Source of the DNA: CAZOOK01 sp964581385
GTDB taxonomy: Bacteria; Pseudomonadota; Gammaproteobacteria; Nevskiales; Nevskiaceae
DNA: 64,000 nucleotides
Assembly: GCA_964581385.1 (NCBI GenBank)
Contig: CAZOOK010000021.1
Span: 40,674 to 104,673, forward strand
Direction of reading: 5' to 3'
Part shown: in pieces, positions 17,627 through 26,197 of the stretch
Layout of the letters: every line of letters starts with the position of its first letter
How positions within the stretch are numbered: the stretch's first letter is position 1
Program-made: the position numbers and the translations under genes
Notes under the pieces: generated by a model
The model's database searches: none
What the model was told of the DNA's origin: nothing
What the model saw: the letters and a program-made list of their open reading frames with translations, nothing else

Positions 17627-18585
17627 GCCGGCAGGCAGCGCTCGATCCCGGCGGCGAGCCATGCACGACGGCGGTCGTCGACGCCGGAACTGTGCCGGAA
17701 CTGCCACACGCGGCGGCGCCGTCGCGCGGTCTGCTGGTGCTGGCGCTGCTGACGGTCTACGTCATCTGGGGCTCGACATACCTGGCGATACGCTTCGCCT
17801 TGCGCGGTTATGCGCCGATGTTTTTTCCAGGCCTGCGCTTCATCTGCGCCGGCACTGCTCTGCTCGCGATCATGCGATTGCGCGGCACCCCGCTGCCAAC
17901 GGCGCGGCAATGGGCCAATGCGGCGCTGATCGGCTTTCTGCTGTTGTGCGTCGGTAACGGCGGTGTGGTGCTCGCGGAGCGCTCCGTCAGTTCCGGGCTC
18001 GCCGCGACGGCGGTGGCGACAGTCTCTTTGTGGGCAGCCATCTTCGGCTCGTTCAGTGGCCTCAAACCGACGATGCCTCAATGGCTGGGACTCGCGATCG
18101 GATTCGCCGGCGTCGTGGTGCTTAATTTCAGCGCTGATCTATCTGGCAGTCCAGCGGCGGCGGTACTGCTCGGCATGGCGGCGATGAGCTGGGCCTTCGG
18201 CTCGGTGTTGAGCAAGCGCATCGATCTGCCGGTGGGACTCATGAATCCAGCGGCGCAGATGATTGCTGCCGGCGTATTGTTTTTGATCGTCAGCCGGATT
18301 AGTGGAGAAAGCTGGGTGTTGGCGCCGTCGACGCAGGCGTTGGGCGCGCTACTTTACCTGGCGATTTTCGGCAGCCTTATCGCTTACAGCGCTTACATTT
18401 TCCTCGTGCACAACACCACACCGGCACTGGCGACAAGCTACGCTTATGTGAATCCAGTCGTCGCCGTGCTGCTGGGGCTGTCGTTCGGCGGCGAGACGAT
18501 CACCACCGGCAGCGTCATCGCGATGGTGCTGGTGCTCGGTGGCGTGGCGTTGATCGTCGCGTTCAATCCACGTGACGGGCATTGA
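17623..18585 (+). CDS. EamA/DMT-family exporter, YedA-like
   Basis: A 320-residue inner-membrane protein with about ten hydrophobic segments arranged as two EamA repeats. The first starts with LLVLALLTVYVIWGSTYLAIRFAL, the motif IWGSTYLAI being typical of the YedA/RhaT-type drug-metabolite transporters; the second starts near residue 180 (VLLGMAAMSWAFGSVLSKRI) and ends with TTGSVIAMVLVLGGVALIV. Likely exports a small metabolite or amino acid; substrate unknown. The GTG start overlaps the metG stop by four bases, so it is translationally coupled to metG, though no functional link is evident. Confidence 0.88.
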   Translation: MSRQAALDPGGEPCTTAVVDAGTVPELPHAAAPSRGLLVLALLTVYVIWGSTYLAIRFALRGYAPMFFPGLRFICAGTALLAIMRLRGTPLPTARQWANAALIGFLLLCVGNGGVVLAERSVSSGLAATAVATVSLWAAIFGSFSGLKPTMPQWLGLAIGFAGVVVLNFSADLSGSPAAAVLLGMAAMSWAFGSVLSKRIDLPVGLMNPAAQMIAAGVLFLIVSRISGESWVLAPSTQALGALLYLAIFGSLIAYSAYIFLVHNTTPALATSYAYVNPVVAVLLGLSFGGETITTGSVIAMVLVLGGVALIVAFNPRDGH

Positions 18586-18594
18586 GGCTACACC

Positions 18595-19218
18595 GTGGAT
18601 ACACTCGCCGACCGCATCGACGCATTGCTACCGCAGACGCAGTGCACACGCTGCGGCTACCCCGACTGCCGGCGCTACGCCGAGGCACTGGCCGCCGGAT
18701 CTACGGATATCGATCGCTGTCCGCCGGGCGGCGACGACACCGCGCTCGCGCTCGCACGCCTGCTCGGTCGCGATGCGAAGCCGGTCGATCCAGCACTCGG
18801 CCTCATGCCCGCGACACCGGCCGTGGCGTTCATTGACGAAGCGGATTGCATCGGCTGCTTCAAATGCGTACCCGTTTGCCCGGTCGACGCCATCGTCGGC
18901 AGCCTCAAGCGTATGCACACCGTCATATCCAGCGAATGCAACGGCTGCGAATTGTGCCTGCCGGTGTGTCCGGTCGATTGCATCACCATGGTGCCGCGTG
19001 CTGCGTCGGAACCGGCGCCGGCTGCGCTCGCGAATCGCTGGCGTGTACGTTATGGCAAGCACGCGGCACGGCTCGCGCGCACTCGCGCAGCGCGCGACCA
19101 AGCACGGCGCCAGCGTCGCGAAAGCGCGCTGAAAACGAAAGCGCAATCGATCGATATCGCTGCCGCCATCGCGCGAGCACGAGCGCGCCGCCGCAAGATC
19201 GGAGAAGACGGACAATGA
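18595..19218 (+). CDS. rnfB: RnfB-like ferredoxin, soluble stand-alone form
   Basis: A 207-residue iron-sulfur protein. It has the Fe-S domain CTRCGYPDCRRYAEAL with a fourth cysteine in DRCPPGG, then two [4Fe-4S] ferredoxin motifs, CIGCFKCVPVCP and CNGCELCLPVCP. This is the domain order of RnfB/RsxB, the electron-carrying subunit of the Rnf complex, but the N-terminal membrane helix is missing and no other rnf genes are in the window. In Xanthomonas-type genomes a similar single gene precedes nth. The last four bases overlap the nth start (ATGA), so both are made together. It may supply electrons to, or protect, an Fe-S enzyme; this is inference. Confidence 0.85.
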   Translation: MDTLADRIDALLPQTQCTRCGYPDCRRYAEALAAGSTDIDRCPPGGDDTALALARLLGRDAKPVDPALGLMPATPAVAFIDEADCIGCFKCVPVCPVDAIVGSLKRMHTVISSECNGCELCLPVCPVDCITMVPRAASEPAPAALANRWRVRYGKHAARLARTRAARDQARRQRRESALKTKAQSIDIAAAIARARARRRKIGEDGQ

Positions 19219-19940
19219 AACCCGCCGAAATCACTGAGCTGTATCGCCGCCTCGCCGCACGCAACCCCGAGCCACGTAGCGAACTGCAATACGGCACTCC
19301 GTTCGAGCTGCTGGTCGCAGTCGTGCTGTCGGCACAGGCGACAGATGTGAGCGTCAACAAAGCAACCGCGAAGTTGTATCCGGTTGCCAATACGCCGGGG
19401 AAAATCCTCGCGCTCGGTGAGGAAAAGCTGCGCGAATACATCCGTACCATCGGTTTGTATCAGACCAAGGCGAAAAACGTCATCGCGCTGTGCCGGCAGT
19501 TGCTGGAGCGGCACGGCGGCAAGGTGCCGAGTGATCTCGAAGCCCTGCACGCGCTGCCCGGCGTCGGGCGCAAGACAGCGAACGTCGTACTCAATGTCGC
19601 GTTCGGGCATCCGACCATCGCCGTCGATACCCACATCTTCCGCGTCGCCCATCGCACCGGACTGGCCGTTGGCAAGACGCCCGATGCGGTTTCAGCCAAG
19701 CTCGAGAAGATCACGCCGCTGGAATTTCGCCTGCACGCGCACCACTGGCTGATTTTGCATGGACGCTATATATGCAAAGCGCGCAAACCCGAATGCTGGC
19801 GCTGCGAGATCGCAGATTTATGCAAATTCAAACCGAAAACGCCGGATCCGGCACTGGTAATCCTCGGACCGCCGCGCGCGGCGACGAAATCCGATACCCG
19901 GCGGACGGCAGCGGACAAACGGCGGCGCCTACGCGCATAA
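19215..19940 (+). CDS. nth: Endonuclease III
   Basis: A 241-residue base-excision repair glycosylase/lyase for oxidised pyrimidines. The helix-hairpin-helix LPGVGRKTANVVL with the catalytic lysine (GRKTA) and the catalytic aspartate in VDTHIFRVAHR are intact. The C-terminal [4Fe-4S] ligands follow the standard C-x6-C-x2-C-x5-C spacing (CKARKPECWRCEIADLC). About 30 basic residues follow the cluster, longer than the E. coli enzyme and probably disordered. The ATG at 19215 overlaps the rnfB stop; the pairing of an Fe-S repair enzyme with a ferredoxin is conserved in related bacteria. Confidence 0.96.
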   Translation: MKPAEITELYRRLAARNPEPRSELQYGTPFELLVAVVLSAQATDVSVNKATAKLYPVANTPGKILALGEEKLREYIRTIGLYQTKAKNVIALCRQLLERHGGKVPSDLEALHALPGVGRKTANVVLNVAFGHPTIAVDTHIFRVAHRTGLAVGKTPDAVSAKLEKITPLEFRLHAHHWLILHGRYICKARKPECWRCEIADLCKFKPKTPDPALVILGPPRAATKSDTRRTAADKRRRLRA

Positions 19941-20023
19941 GCGGCACACACGAATCCGCAACCACGACCCGTACGCGGCCGCCTTGCCGGCCCACACCAC
20001 CCGCGCGCACAATTTCCGGGCAT

Positions 20024-21040
20024 ATGGACGACTTTGCTTTACCCGAACTGCTGTCGCCGCGTCCCGCCTGGCTGAGTCTGCTCAACGACAGCATTCAGAC
20101 GCCGGCCGAACTGCTCCGCCTGCTTGATCTCGATCCGTCGTTGCCGGCACTCGACTATCAGCGACTCGCCCATTTTCCATTACGCGTACCACGCGGCTTC
20201 GCGCAGCTGATGCGCAAAGGCGATCCGCTGGATCCCTTGTTTCTCCAAGTGTGGCCGGCGGCCAAGGAATCGCTGGAACTGCCCGGATTCGTCGCTGATC
20301 CGGTCGGGGATCTGCAGAAGCTGAGAGCAGGCGGGGTCATCCACAAATATCGCGGGCGGGTGCTGCTGATCGCGACTGGCGCCTGCGCGGTACATTGCCG
20401 CTACTGCTTCCGGCGCGATTTTCCCTACGGCGATGCGCTGGCTTCACGCGGCCAATGGCGCGAAGCACTGGAAACGATCGCGGCGGATACCAGCATCGAG
20501 GAAGTGATCCTGTCAGGCGGCGACCCGCTGTCGCTGAGCGATGACAAACTGGCGGCATTTGTCAGCAGACTCGAGACCATTCCGCATGTTCGCCGCCTGC
20601 GGATTCACACACGGCTGCCGGTCGTTCTACCGGAACGTGTGGATGACCGGCTGCTTTCGTGGCTGGGAAACACGCGGCTGCAACGCGTTGTCGTACTACA
20701 CATGAATCATCCCGCCGAACTTGGCACCGCACTTGCAGGGGCGCTCGCTCGCCTACGGACGACCGGCGCCACGCTGCTCAACCAGTCGGTCCTCCTAAAG
20801 AATATAAACGACTCAGCCGAAATACTTGCACTGTTGTCAGAAAAGCTATTTACTGCTGGGGTCCTGCCCTACTACATACACCTATTAGATCGGATCCAGG
20901 GTGCGGGTCATTTTGAAGTGGACGAATGGGCAAGCCAAGTGATCATGCGCGAACTGAACTCCCGGGTGCCAGGCTACCTGGTGCCACGCTTGGTGCGCGA
21001 AGTAGCGGGAACGCCGGCCAAACTGCCAGTGCCATGGTAG
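20024..21040 (+). CDS. epmB: EF-P beta-lysylation protein EpmB (lysine 2,3-aminomutase family)
   Basis: A 338-residue radical-SAM, PLP-dependent enzyme. It converts lysine to (R)-beta-lysine for EpmA to attach to elongation factor P. The cluster motif CxxxCxxC is CAVHCRYC, followed by FRRDFPYG, the SGGDPLSL segment, and the PLP-lysine region near LLNQSVLLKNINDS; the C-terminal PYYIHLLDRIQGAGHF is characteristic. The ATG at 20024 is used because the family begins about there (SWLSLLND-like LSLLNDSIQTPAELL); a longer frame upstream reads through the nth tail. EF-P and EpmA genes are not in the window. The end overlaps the next gene start. Confidence 0.94.
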   Translation: MDDFALPELLSPRPAWLSLLNDSIQTPAELLRLLDLDPSLPALDYQRLAHFPLRVPRGFAQLMRKGDPLDPLFLQVWPAAKESLELPGFVADPVGDLQKLRAGGVIHKYRGRVLLIATGACAVHCRYCFRRDFPYGDALASRGQWREALETIAADTSIEEVILSGGDPLSLSDDKLAAFVSRLETIPHVRRLRIHTRLPVVLPERVDDRLLSWLGNTRLQRVVVLHMNHPAELGTALAGALARLRTTGATLLNQSVLLKNINDSAEILALLSEKLFTAGVLPYYIHLLDRIQGAGHFEVDEWASQVIMRELNSRVPGYLVPRLVREVAGTPAKLPVPW

Positions 21041-23139
21041 TAACTAAGGCCAAGGTACCGCCGCCGATGACCCTGCTCGCCGAAACCACCGGCGTTCTGG
21101 TCGTCGTCGCCGCTACCGAAGAAACTTCGCGACGCATCGAAAGCTATCTGCGCAATGCCGGCCATCCACTGCGTACCGCGTGGGTCACGGATACCGAGGA
21201 CCTCGAGGATGCGCTGCGTCGCAACCCTCCTGACATGGTTCTTTGTCACGAAGGGCTGAAATCCGCGCCGCATATGGCGGTGATCGAACTGTGTACATCG
21301 ATCCTGCCCGATCTGCCGGTGGTTCTGATCAGCGAGCAATTATCGATCGAGAATAGCGTGTCCGCACTGGGCGCCGGCGCTCGCGATGTCGTCTCCTGTG
21401 TCGATCCGCGCCATTTGAAGCATCTGGAGCTGGTCGTCGTCCGCGAGTTCGTCAACTATCACCACATGCGTTCGCTGACGCTGACGCGCGAACGTCTCGC
21501 CGATTTTGAATCACGCCACCAGCAGCTCACGACCGGCACCGCCGACGCGGTCGCCCATGTACAGGAAGGAATTCTGGCGTGGGCCAATCCCGCGTTCGGT
21601 GCGTTGCTCGGCTACGAAAACCCGGACGAAATTGCCGGCCAGCCACTGATCGATCTGGTCGCGCCGGAACAGCAAACCAAGGTCAAGGAACGTCTGCGCG
21701 CGGTTCTCAAGGGCAAGCACAATGGCGAGCCACTCGAATTCCGTTTCGCCGGACGCAACGGGCCACGCGACGTCAAAGCGCAACTGATTCTCGGCCAACA
21801 GGATGGCGAACGCGTCATCGAAATGCTGATCCGGCTGGAATCCGAAGCTGTCGCCCCAGCCCCGGAAGCCACATCCGCGTCTCTCGCACGCCGATCCGCA
21901 TTTCTGCAGGCGCTGCAAAAGCCCCAGGCTGGCGGCGAAGGCACGACGGTGGCGCGCGGAGCGCTGCTGATCGTCATCGACAATTTCGAGAGCCTTGAAG
22001 GCCGCATCGGTTACGTCGGCGCCGAAGAAGCTTCGGCAGCCGTGGCCAATTCCGTCCGCAGCCGCCTCGGTCCGGACGACGCACTTTTCGAATTCTCGTC
22101 GGACGAGCTGGCACTGGTGCTGCATCGCCCGACATTTTCCGACATCGAGCAGTTCGGCGACCTGCTGCGCCGCGAGATCGGTGCACTCGAAATCACCACA
22201 CAGTCACACGAGTCACACGTGACGGTATCGGTCGCGGTGTATCCGGTCGGCGCCCAGGATCAGCCGGAGGAAGTGATTCCACAGATGGTCAACGGGGCAC
22301 GTGAGCTTTCCGCGAAAGGCGGCAACAAGCTGGTCGTGCTCGGCGAGACCGCGAAATCGGCACAGTCTGAACGCGAAGACGCGCTTCGCGCCGTCCAGGT
22401 CCGCAAAGCAATCGACGATAACCGGCTCAAGCTTGCCTATCAGTCGATTGCGAGCCTGGAAGGTGAGGTCCGGCCCCATTTCGACGTTCTCGTACGCATG
22501 CTCGACGAGGAAGGCCGCGAATATCATGCCAGCGAATTTCTGCGCGCCGCGCAGAAATTCAATCTCATGCGCCAGATCGACCGCTGGGTGGTCGCGCGTG
22601 CGCTGGCAATCATTGAAAAGCGCGCGGCCTCACAGGATTCAGCGACGCTATTTGTGAAACTGGCCGAAGAGACTTTGCGCGATACGGAAGGTTTCGTCAC
22701 CTGGCTGCGCACGCTGCTCAAGGGCCGCCGCCTAAAGCCAGAGGAAATCGTGTTCCAGATCCAGGAACACGCCCTTCAGAATCACATTCGCAAGGCCAAG
22801 CTCCTCGCGCAGGCACTGGTGGAAATGGGTGCGGGCGTGGCGATCGAGCATTACGGGGTTGGCTCTCATTCGGCACAGCTGCTTGATCACATCCCCGCAA
22901 CGTTCATCAAGTTCCATCCCTCGTTCACGCAGAATTTCGCCGATCGAGAATTGCAGAAGCGGCTGCTGACGCTGCTGGAACTGGCCAAGCAGAAGAACAT
23001 TAAGACCATCGTTTCACATATCGAAGACGCCAATGTGATGGCGCGTCTGTGGCAGATGGGTGTGAATTTCGTGCAGGGCTACCACGTGCAGGAGCCCGAA
23101 GTCGTGTTGCTTTCGAGCGATGTCGCCGGCGGGCGCTAG
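21034..23139 (+). CDS. fimX: FimX-like degenerate GGDEF-EAL c-di-GMP effector
   Basis: A 701-residue protein with receiver-like (residues about 15-125), PAS (about 160-270), GGDEF-like (about 325-470) and EAL-like (about 475-695) domains. The receiver lacks a clear phospho-acceptor pocket. The GGDEF signature is absent (FEFSSDELALVL at that position). The EAL motif is replaced by DVLVR, and the normal DDFG catalytic block reads EHYGVGSHSAQLLDHIP, so neither synthesis nor hydrolysis is expected. This is the pattern of Pseudomonas/Xanthomonas FimX, which binds c-di-GMP and drives type IV pilus assembly. An alternative start is the ATG at 21067. The stop shares a CTAG palindrome with satP. Confidence 0.82.
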   Translation: MVVTKAKVPPPMTLLAETTGVLVVVAATEETSRRIESYLRNAGHPLRTAWVTDTEDLEDALRRNPPDMVLCHEGLKSAPHMAVIELCTSILPDLPVVLISEQLSIENSVSALGAGARDVVSCVDPRHLKHLELVVVREFVNYHHMRSLTLTRERLADFESRHQQLTTGTADAVAHVQEGILAWANPAFGALLGYENPDEIAGQPLIDLVAPEQQTKVKERLRAVLKGKHNGEPLEFRFAGRNGPRDVKAQLILGQQDGERVIEMLIRLESEAVAPAPEATSASLARRSAFLQALQKPQAGGEGTTVARGALLIVIDNFESLEGRIGYVGAEEASAAVANSVRSRLGPDDALFEFSSDELALVLHRPTFSDIEQFGDLLRREIGALEITTQSHESHVTVSVAVYPVGAQDQPEEVIPQMVNGARELSAKGGNKLVVLGETAKSAQSEREDALRAVQVRKAIDDNRLKLAYQSIASLEGEVRPHFDVLVRMLDEEGREYHASEFLRAAQKFNLMRQIDRWVVARALAIIEKRAASQDSATLFVKLAEETLRDTEGFVTWLRTLLKGRRLKPEEIVFQIQEHALQNHIRKAKLLAQALVEMGAGVAIEHYGVGSHSAQLLDHIPATFIKFHPSFTQNFADRELQKRLLTLLELAKQKNIKTIVSHIEDANVMARLWQMGVNFVQGYHVQEPEVVLLSSDVAGGR

Positions 23140-23729
23140 CTGATTCCGGATCCCGGTGGCGCCGTTCCTGCCCCGATCGGCAGCACGTCGCGTCCAAAGG
23201 ACTCGTTCAGAATCGTTGCGGTCAGCAGATAAAACGAGATCAGCGACACCGCCAAGCCCGCGTATCCGCCGGCCTGTTTCAGCGGCGTCGATTCGAGCCA
23301 GTCGCCTGCAGCAGCAAGCAGGAACGTCAACGAGATAAAAACAAAAAAAAGCTGGATCGCCCGCGCATGGCGGATCGAGCAAACCAGCAGGCATAGCGAC
23401 AACACTCCCCACAGGAATAGATACCAGCCGACGAAGCCGGCGGGTACCTTGTCATGCAGGAACAGCAGAAACACCGAGAGCGACCACCAAAAGGTACCGT
23501 ACATAACGAAGGTCGTGGTACCGAAGGTGTTGCCGCGCGAGAATTCCATGATCCCGGCGATCACTTGCGCCAGCCCGCCACAGGCGATGCAAGTTGCCAG
23601 CACCAGGCCGACACTCTCGTGCCCATACCAGCCGATGTTAAGCATGCTGAACAGCCAAGTCGTGATAGCCGCCCCAGCGAGTCCGAGAGGACCGGGATTT
23701 GCCGGTCCGACATGGGCTGTTTGGCTCAT
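23136..23729 (-). CDS. satP: Acetate/succinate transporter, SatP (YaaH) family
   Basis: A 197-residue inner-membrane protein with six hydrophobic segments. It opens with the family signature NPGPLGLAGAAITTWLFSM (NPAPLGL in most members), followed by CGGLAQVIAGIMEFSRGNTFGTTTF, also conserved in the GPR1/FUN34/YaaH family. Members take up acetate and related short acids through a hexameric channel. The ATG at 23729 has a GGGGAG site upstream; a longer frame to 23846 is not needed. It lies 73 bases after the last acyl-CoA dehydrogenase gene in the same direction, so it may be the end of the beta-oxidation operon and handle acetate or propionate released there. Confidence 0.92.
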   Translation of the reverse strand: MSQTAHVGPANPGPLGLAGAAITTWLFSMLNIGWYGHESVGLVLATCIACGGLAQVIAGIMEFSRGNTFGTTTFVMYGTFWWSLSVFLLFLHDKVPAGFVGWYLFLWGVLSLCLLVCSIRHARAIQLFFVFISLTFLLAAAGDWLESTPLKQAGGYAGLAVSLISFYLLTATILNESFGRDVLPIGAGTAPPGSGIS

Positions 23730-23802
23730 TGTGATTTTCTCCCCGTTTCCTGGAAAAAAGACGGGGCCGGCGTCATGCCCACCCCAAACCTGCTCCGGCT
23801 GT

Positions 23803-24933
23803 TCACGCCGTTTGCAGTTGATTCGTATACAACGCGAGGTGCGCATCGGTACTGCCGAAGCGTATTTCGATCCCCAGCAGACGCTTGAAATAGTGACTGA
23901 CGCTGAGTTCGTCAGTCATACCCATGCCACCGTGCAGCTGAATGGCCTGCTGGCCAACAAAGCGCGCAGCCTGGCCGACAACCACTTTGGCGGCCGATAG
24001 TGCGGCGCGGCGCTGTGCCGGATTCTCCGCGACGCAGCGCGACGCAGCGAGATACGACATCGAGCGCGCCTGTTCGACATGCAGCAGCATGTCCGCCATG
24101 CGGTGCTGTAGTGCCTGGAAACGACCGATCGGCACTCCAAACTGCACGCGTGTGCGGCTGTAATCAATGGTCGTCGCCAGCAGTTTGTCGAGCGCTCCGA
24201 CCGCTTCGCCACATAACGCGGCCAAACCGTAGTCCAATATCGCCGACAATCCGGCAGCGATGTCGCTCCCAACACGCACCGCGCGCGGTATCTGCACCTG
24301 TTCGAGCACGATGTCGGCGGCGCGCTGGCTATCGACCGTCGCGCATGGAATCAAGGTCAGGCCACTGCTCGCGGCAGGTACCGCGAACAGTCCCAGTTCG
24401 CTTCCCTTGGCAGTTTCTATGCGCGCTGAGATCAGCAGCAGGCCGGCCACCGGAGCGTGATAGATCACAGCCTTGCGACCGGTGAGGGACCAGCCATCGC
24501 CGCGCGCGACGGCGCGCGTTTCGATATTGAGAAAGTCGAAGCGGCTCGATACCTCATCGTGTGCCAGCACCGCGATCAGTTCGCCTGCCGCGAGTTTCGA
24601 CAACCACGCGGCGCGCTGTTCCGGCGAGGCCAGCTGCGCAATCGCGCGCGTCGCAACCACAGCGCTGGACAGAAATGGCTCCAGCACCAGACCTTCACCG
24701 ATGGCGTTGGAGACCAACATCGTACCGATCGCCCCGGCGCCAATGCCACCGTCGTCCTCGGGAACGTTGAGCGCGAGCAATCCAAGCTCGGCGAACTGCT
24801 TCCAGATCGCCTGCGAATACCCGGCCGCAGATTCGCGGATTTCACGGCGGCGCTCGAACGTGTAGTCCTTGGCAAGGAACCGTCGCGTCGTATCGAGCAG
24901 CATCCGCTGTTCGTCAGTAAAGGAAAAATCCAT
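23803..24933 (-). CDS. Acyl-CoA dehydrogenase, second subunit of a likely heteromeric pair
   Basis: A 376-residue flavoenzyme-family protein. N-terminal helical domain FSFTDEQRMLLDTTRRFLAKD, middle beta domain (GWSLTGRKAVIYHA), C-terminal helical domain with SRTRVQFGVPIGRFQALQHRMADM and HGGMGMTDELSVSHYFKRLL, all standard. The usual catalytic-base stretch (YEG-T/S) is absent: the equivalent region reads RFGSTDAH. It lies 9 bases behind another acyl-CoA dehydrogenase gene. Paired genes of this kind make alpha2-beta2 enzymes in steroid side-chain degradation. The specific substrate is inferred from context. Confidence 0.9.
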   Translation of the reverse strand: MDFSFTDEQRMLLDTTRRFLAKDYTFERRREIRESAAGYSQAIWKQFAELGLLALNVPEDDGGIGAGAIGTMLVSNAIGEGLVLEPFLSSAVVATRAIAQLASPEQRAAWLSKLAAGELIAVLAHDEVSSRFDFLNIETRAVARGDGWSLTGRKAVIYHAPVAGLLLISARIETAKGSELGLFAVPAASSGLTLIPCATVDSQRAADIVLEQVQIPRAVRVGSDIAAGLSAILDYGLAALCGEAVGALDKLLATTIDYSRTRVQFGVPIGRFQALQHRMADMLLHVEQARSMSYLAASRCVAENPAQRRAALSAAKVVVGQAARFVGQQAIQLHGGMGMTDELSVSHYFKRLLGIEIRFGSTDAHLALYTNQLQTA

Positions 24934-24942
24934 CGTAGTTCC

Positions 24943-26142
24943 CTACAGTCCCAGAATCATCTGGGCAATGATGTTTTTCTGAATCTCGTTAGAGCCGCCG
25001 AAAATTGTGACCTTGCGCAGATTCAGATACGACGCCGTTGCATTCCGCGCATACAGCGGTGCAAGCAATCCTCCACTCAGGCCGGCCCGTTCGGACTCGT
25101 TGGCGAACGGCAACGCCGCACTGCCGATCGCATCGACCTGCAGCTCCGAAATGCGCTGCATGATTTCCGTACCTTTTATTTTCAGGATCGACGCCTCGGG
25201 ACCGGGCGCCCGCTTTTCGGCGTCCGCGGATATGACGCGCAGGTTAGTAATCTCCAAAGCGGTCAGTTCGATTTCGACCTGCGCGATGCGTGTCGCAAAT
25301 ACGGGATCCTCGATCAGCGGCCGGCCGTTCTTGCGCTCTTCGCGTGCAATCCGTTTCAGGCGCTCCAGTTCGCGCTTGGAGGTGCCGATGCCGGCGATAT
25401 TGGTACGCTCATGGCCGAGCAGAAATTTCGCGTAAGTCCAACCCTGATTCTCTTCACCGACGCGGTTTTCCAACGGCACGCGCACATTGTCGAACCAGAT
25501 TTCGTTGACCTCGTTCGTTCCATCGAGCAATGTCGTCGGGCGTACCGTGATGCCGGGCGTTTTCATGTCGATCAGCAGGAACGAAATGCCTCGCTGCGGC
25601 TTCGCTTCCATGTCGGTGCGGACCAAGCAGAAGATCCAATCAGCATATTGACCCAGTGTGTTCCAGACCTTCTGCCCATTGACGATATAGTGATCGCCCT
25701 CGCGCCGCGCCTGCGTTTTCAGCGAAGCGAGATCGGAGCCCGAACCGGGTTCCGAATAACCCTGGCACCACCATTCCTCGGCGGACCGGATGCGCGGAAG
25801 AAACCGCTGCTGCTGCGCCGGGCTGCCGAAGCGCATCAGCACCGGCGCGACCATTTTCAGACCGAACGATAACTGCGGCGGCGCACCGGCCAGTGCGCAC
25901 TCGACCTCGAAGATGTACTGCTGCACCTGGCTCCAGCCGGTGCCGCCGAATTCAATCGGCCAGCCCGGCGCACCCCAGCCCTGCGTGTGCAGAATTTTCT
26001 GCCAGCGCGGAATATCTTCGCGGACGTTCTTTTCACTGCCCGCGAGCATGCGCTCACGCAGATCGGCCGGCAGATGGGTTTTTAGAAAAGCCCGGACTTC
26101 GTCGCGGAAGGCACTTTCCGCCGCGGTGAAATTAAGATCCAT
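24943..26142 (-). CDS. Acyl-CoA dehydrogenase, first subunit of a likely heteromeric pair
   Basis: A 399-residue acyl-CoA dehydrogenase. It carries the FAD and substrate motifs CQGYSEPGSGSDLASL and NGQKVWNTLGQYADW, the helical motif GHERTNIAGIG, and the C-terminal FGGSNEIQKNIIAQMILGL. In that last motif the canonical catalytic glutamate position (YEG) is glycine (FGG), as in many members from sterol and bile-acid pathways, where the base may come from another position. It is followed after 9 bases by a second such gene. Together they should introduce the alpha-beta double bond in an acyl-CoA that is bulky or branched. Confidence 0.92.
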   Translation of the reverse strand: MDLNFTAAESAFRDEVRAFLKTHLPADLRERMLAGSEKNVREDIPRWQKILHTQGWGAPGWPIEFGGTGWSQVQQYIFEVECALAGAPPQLSFGLKMVAPVLMRFGSPAQQQRFLPRIRSAEEWWCQGYSEPGSGSDLASLKTQARREGDHYIVNGQKVWNTLGQYADWIFCLVRTDMEAKPQRGISFLLIDMKTPGITVRPTTLLDGTNEVNEIWFDNVRVPLENRVGEENQGWTYAKFLLGHERTNIAGIGTSKRELERLKRIAREERKNGRPLIEDPVFATRIAQVEIELTALEITNLRVISADAEKRAPGPEASILKIKGTEIMQRISELQVDAIGSAALPFANESERAGLSGGLLAPLYARNATASYLNLRKVTIFGGSNEIQKNIIAQMILGL

Positions 26143-26197
26143 GACGACTACCTATTTTTTAAATTCGACGCTCGTAGATTTCCACGCACCGCTGGAA

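Noticed and set aside
24457..25872. 471-codon open frame on the plus strand
   Set aside because: Antisense of the acyl-CoA dehydrogenase pair.
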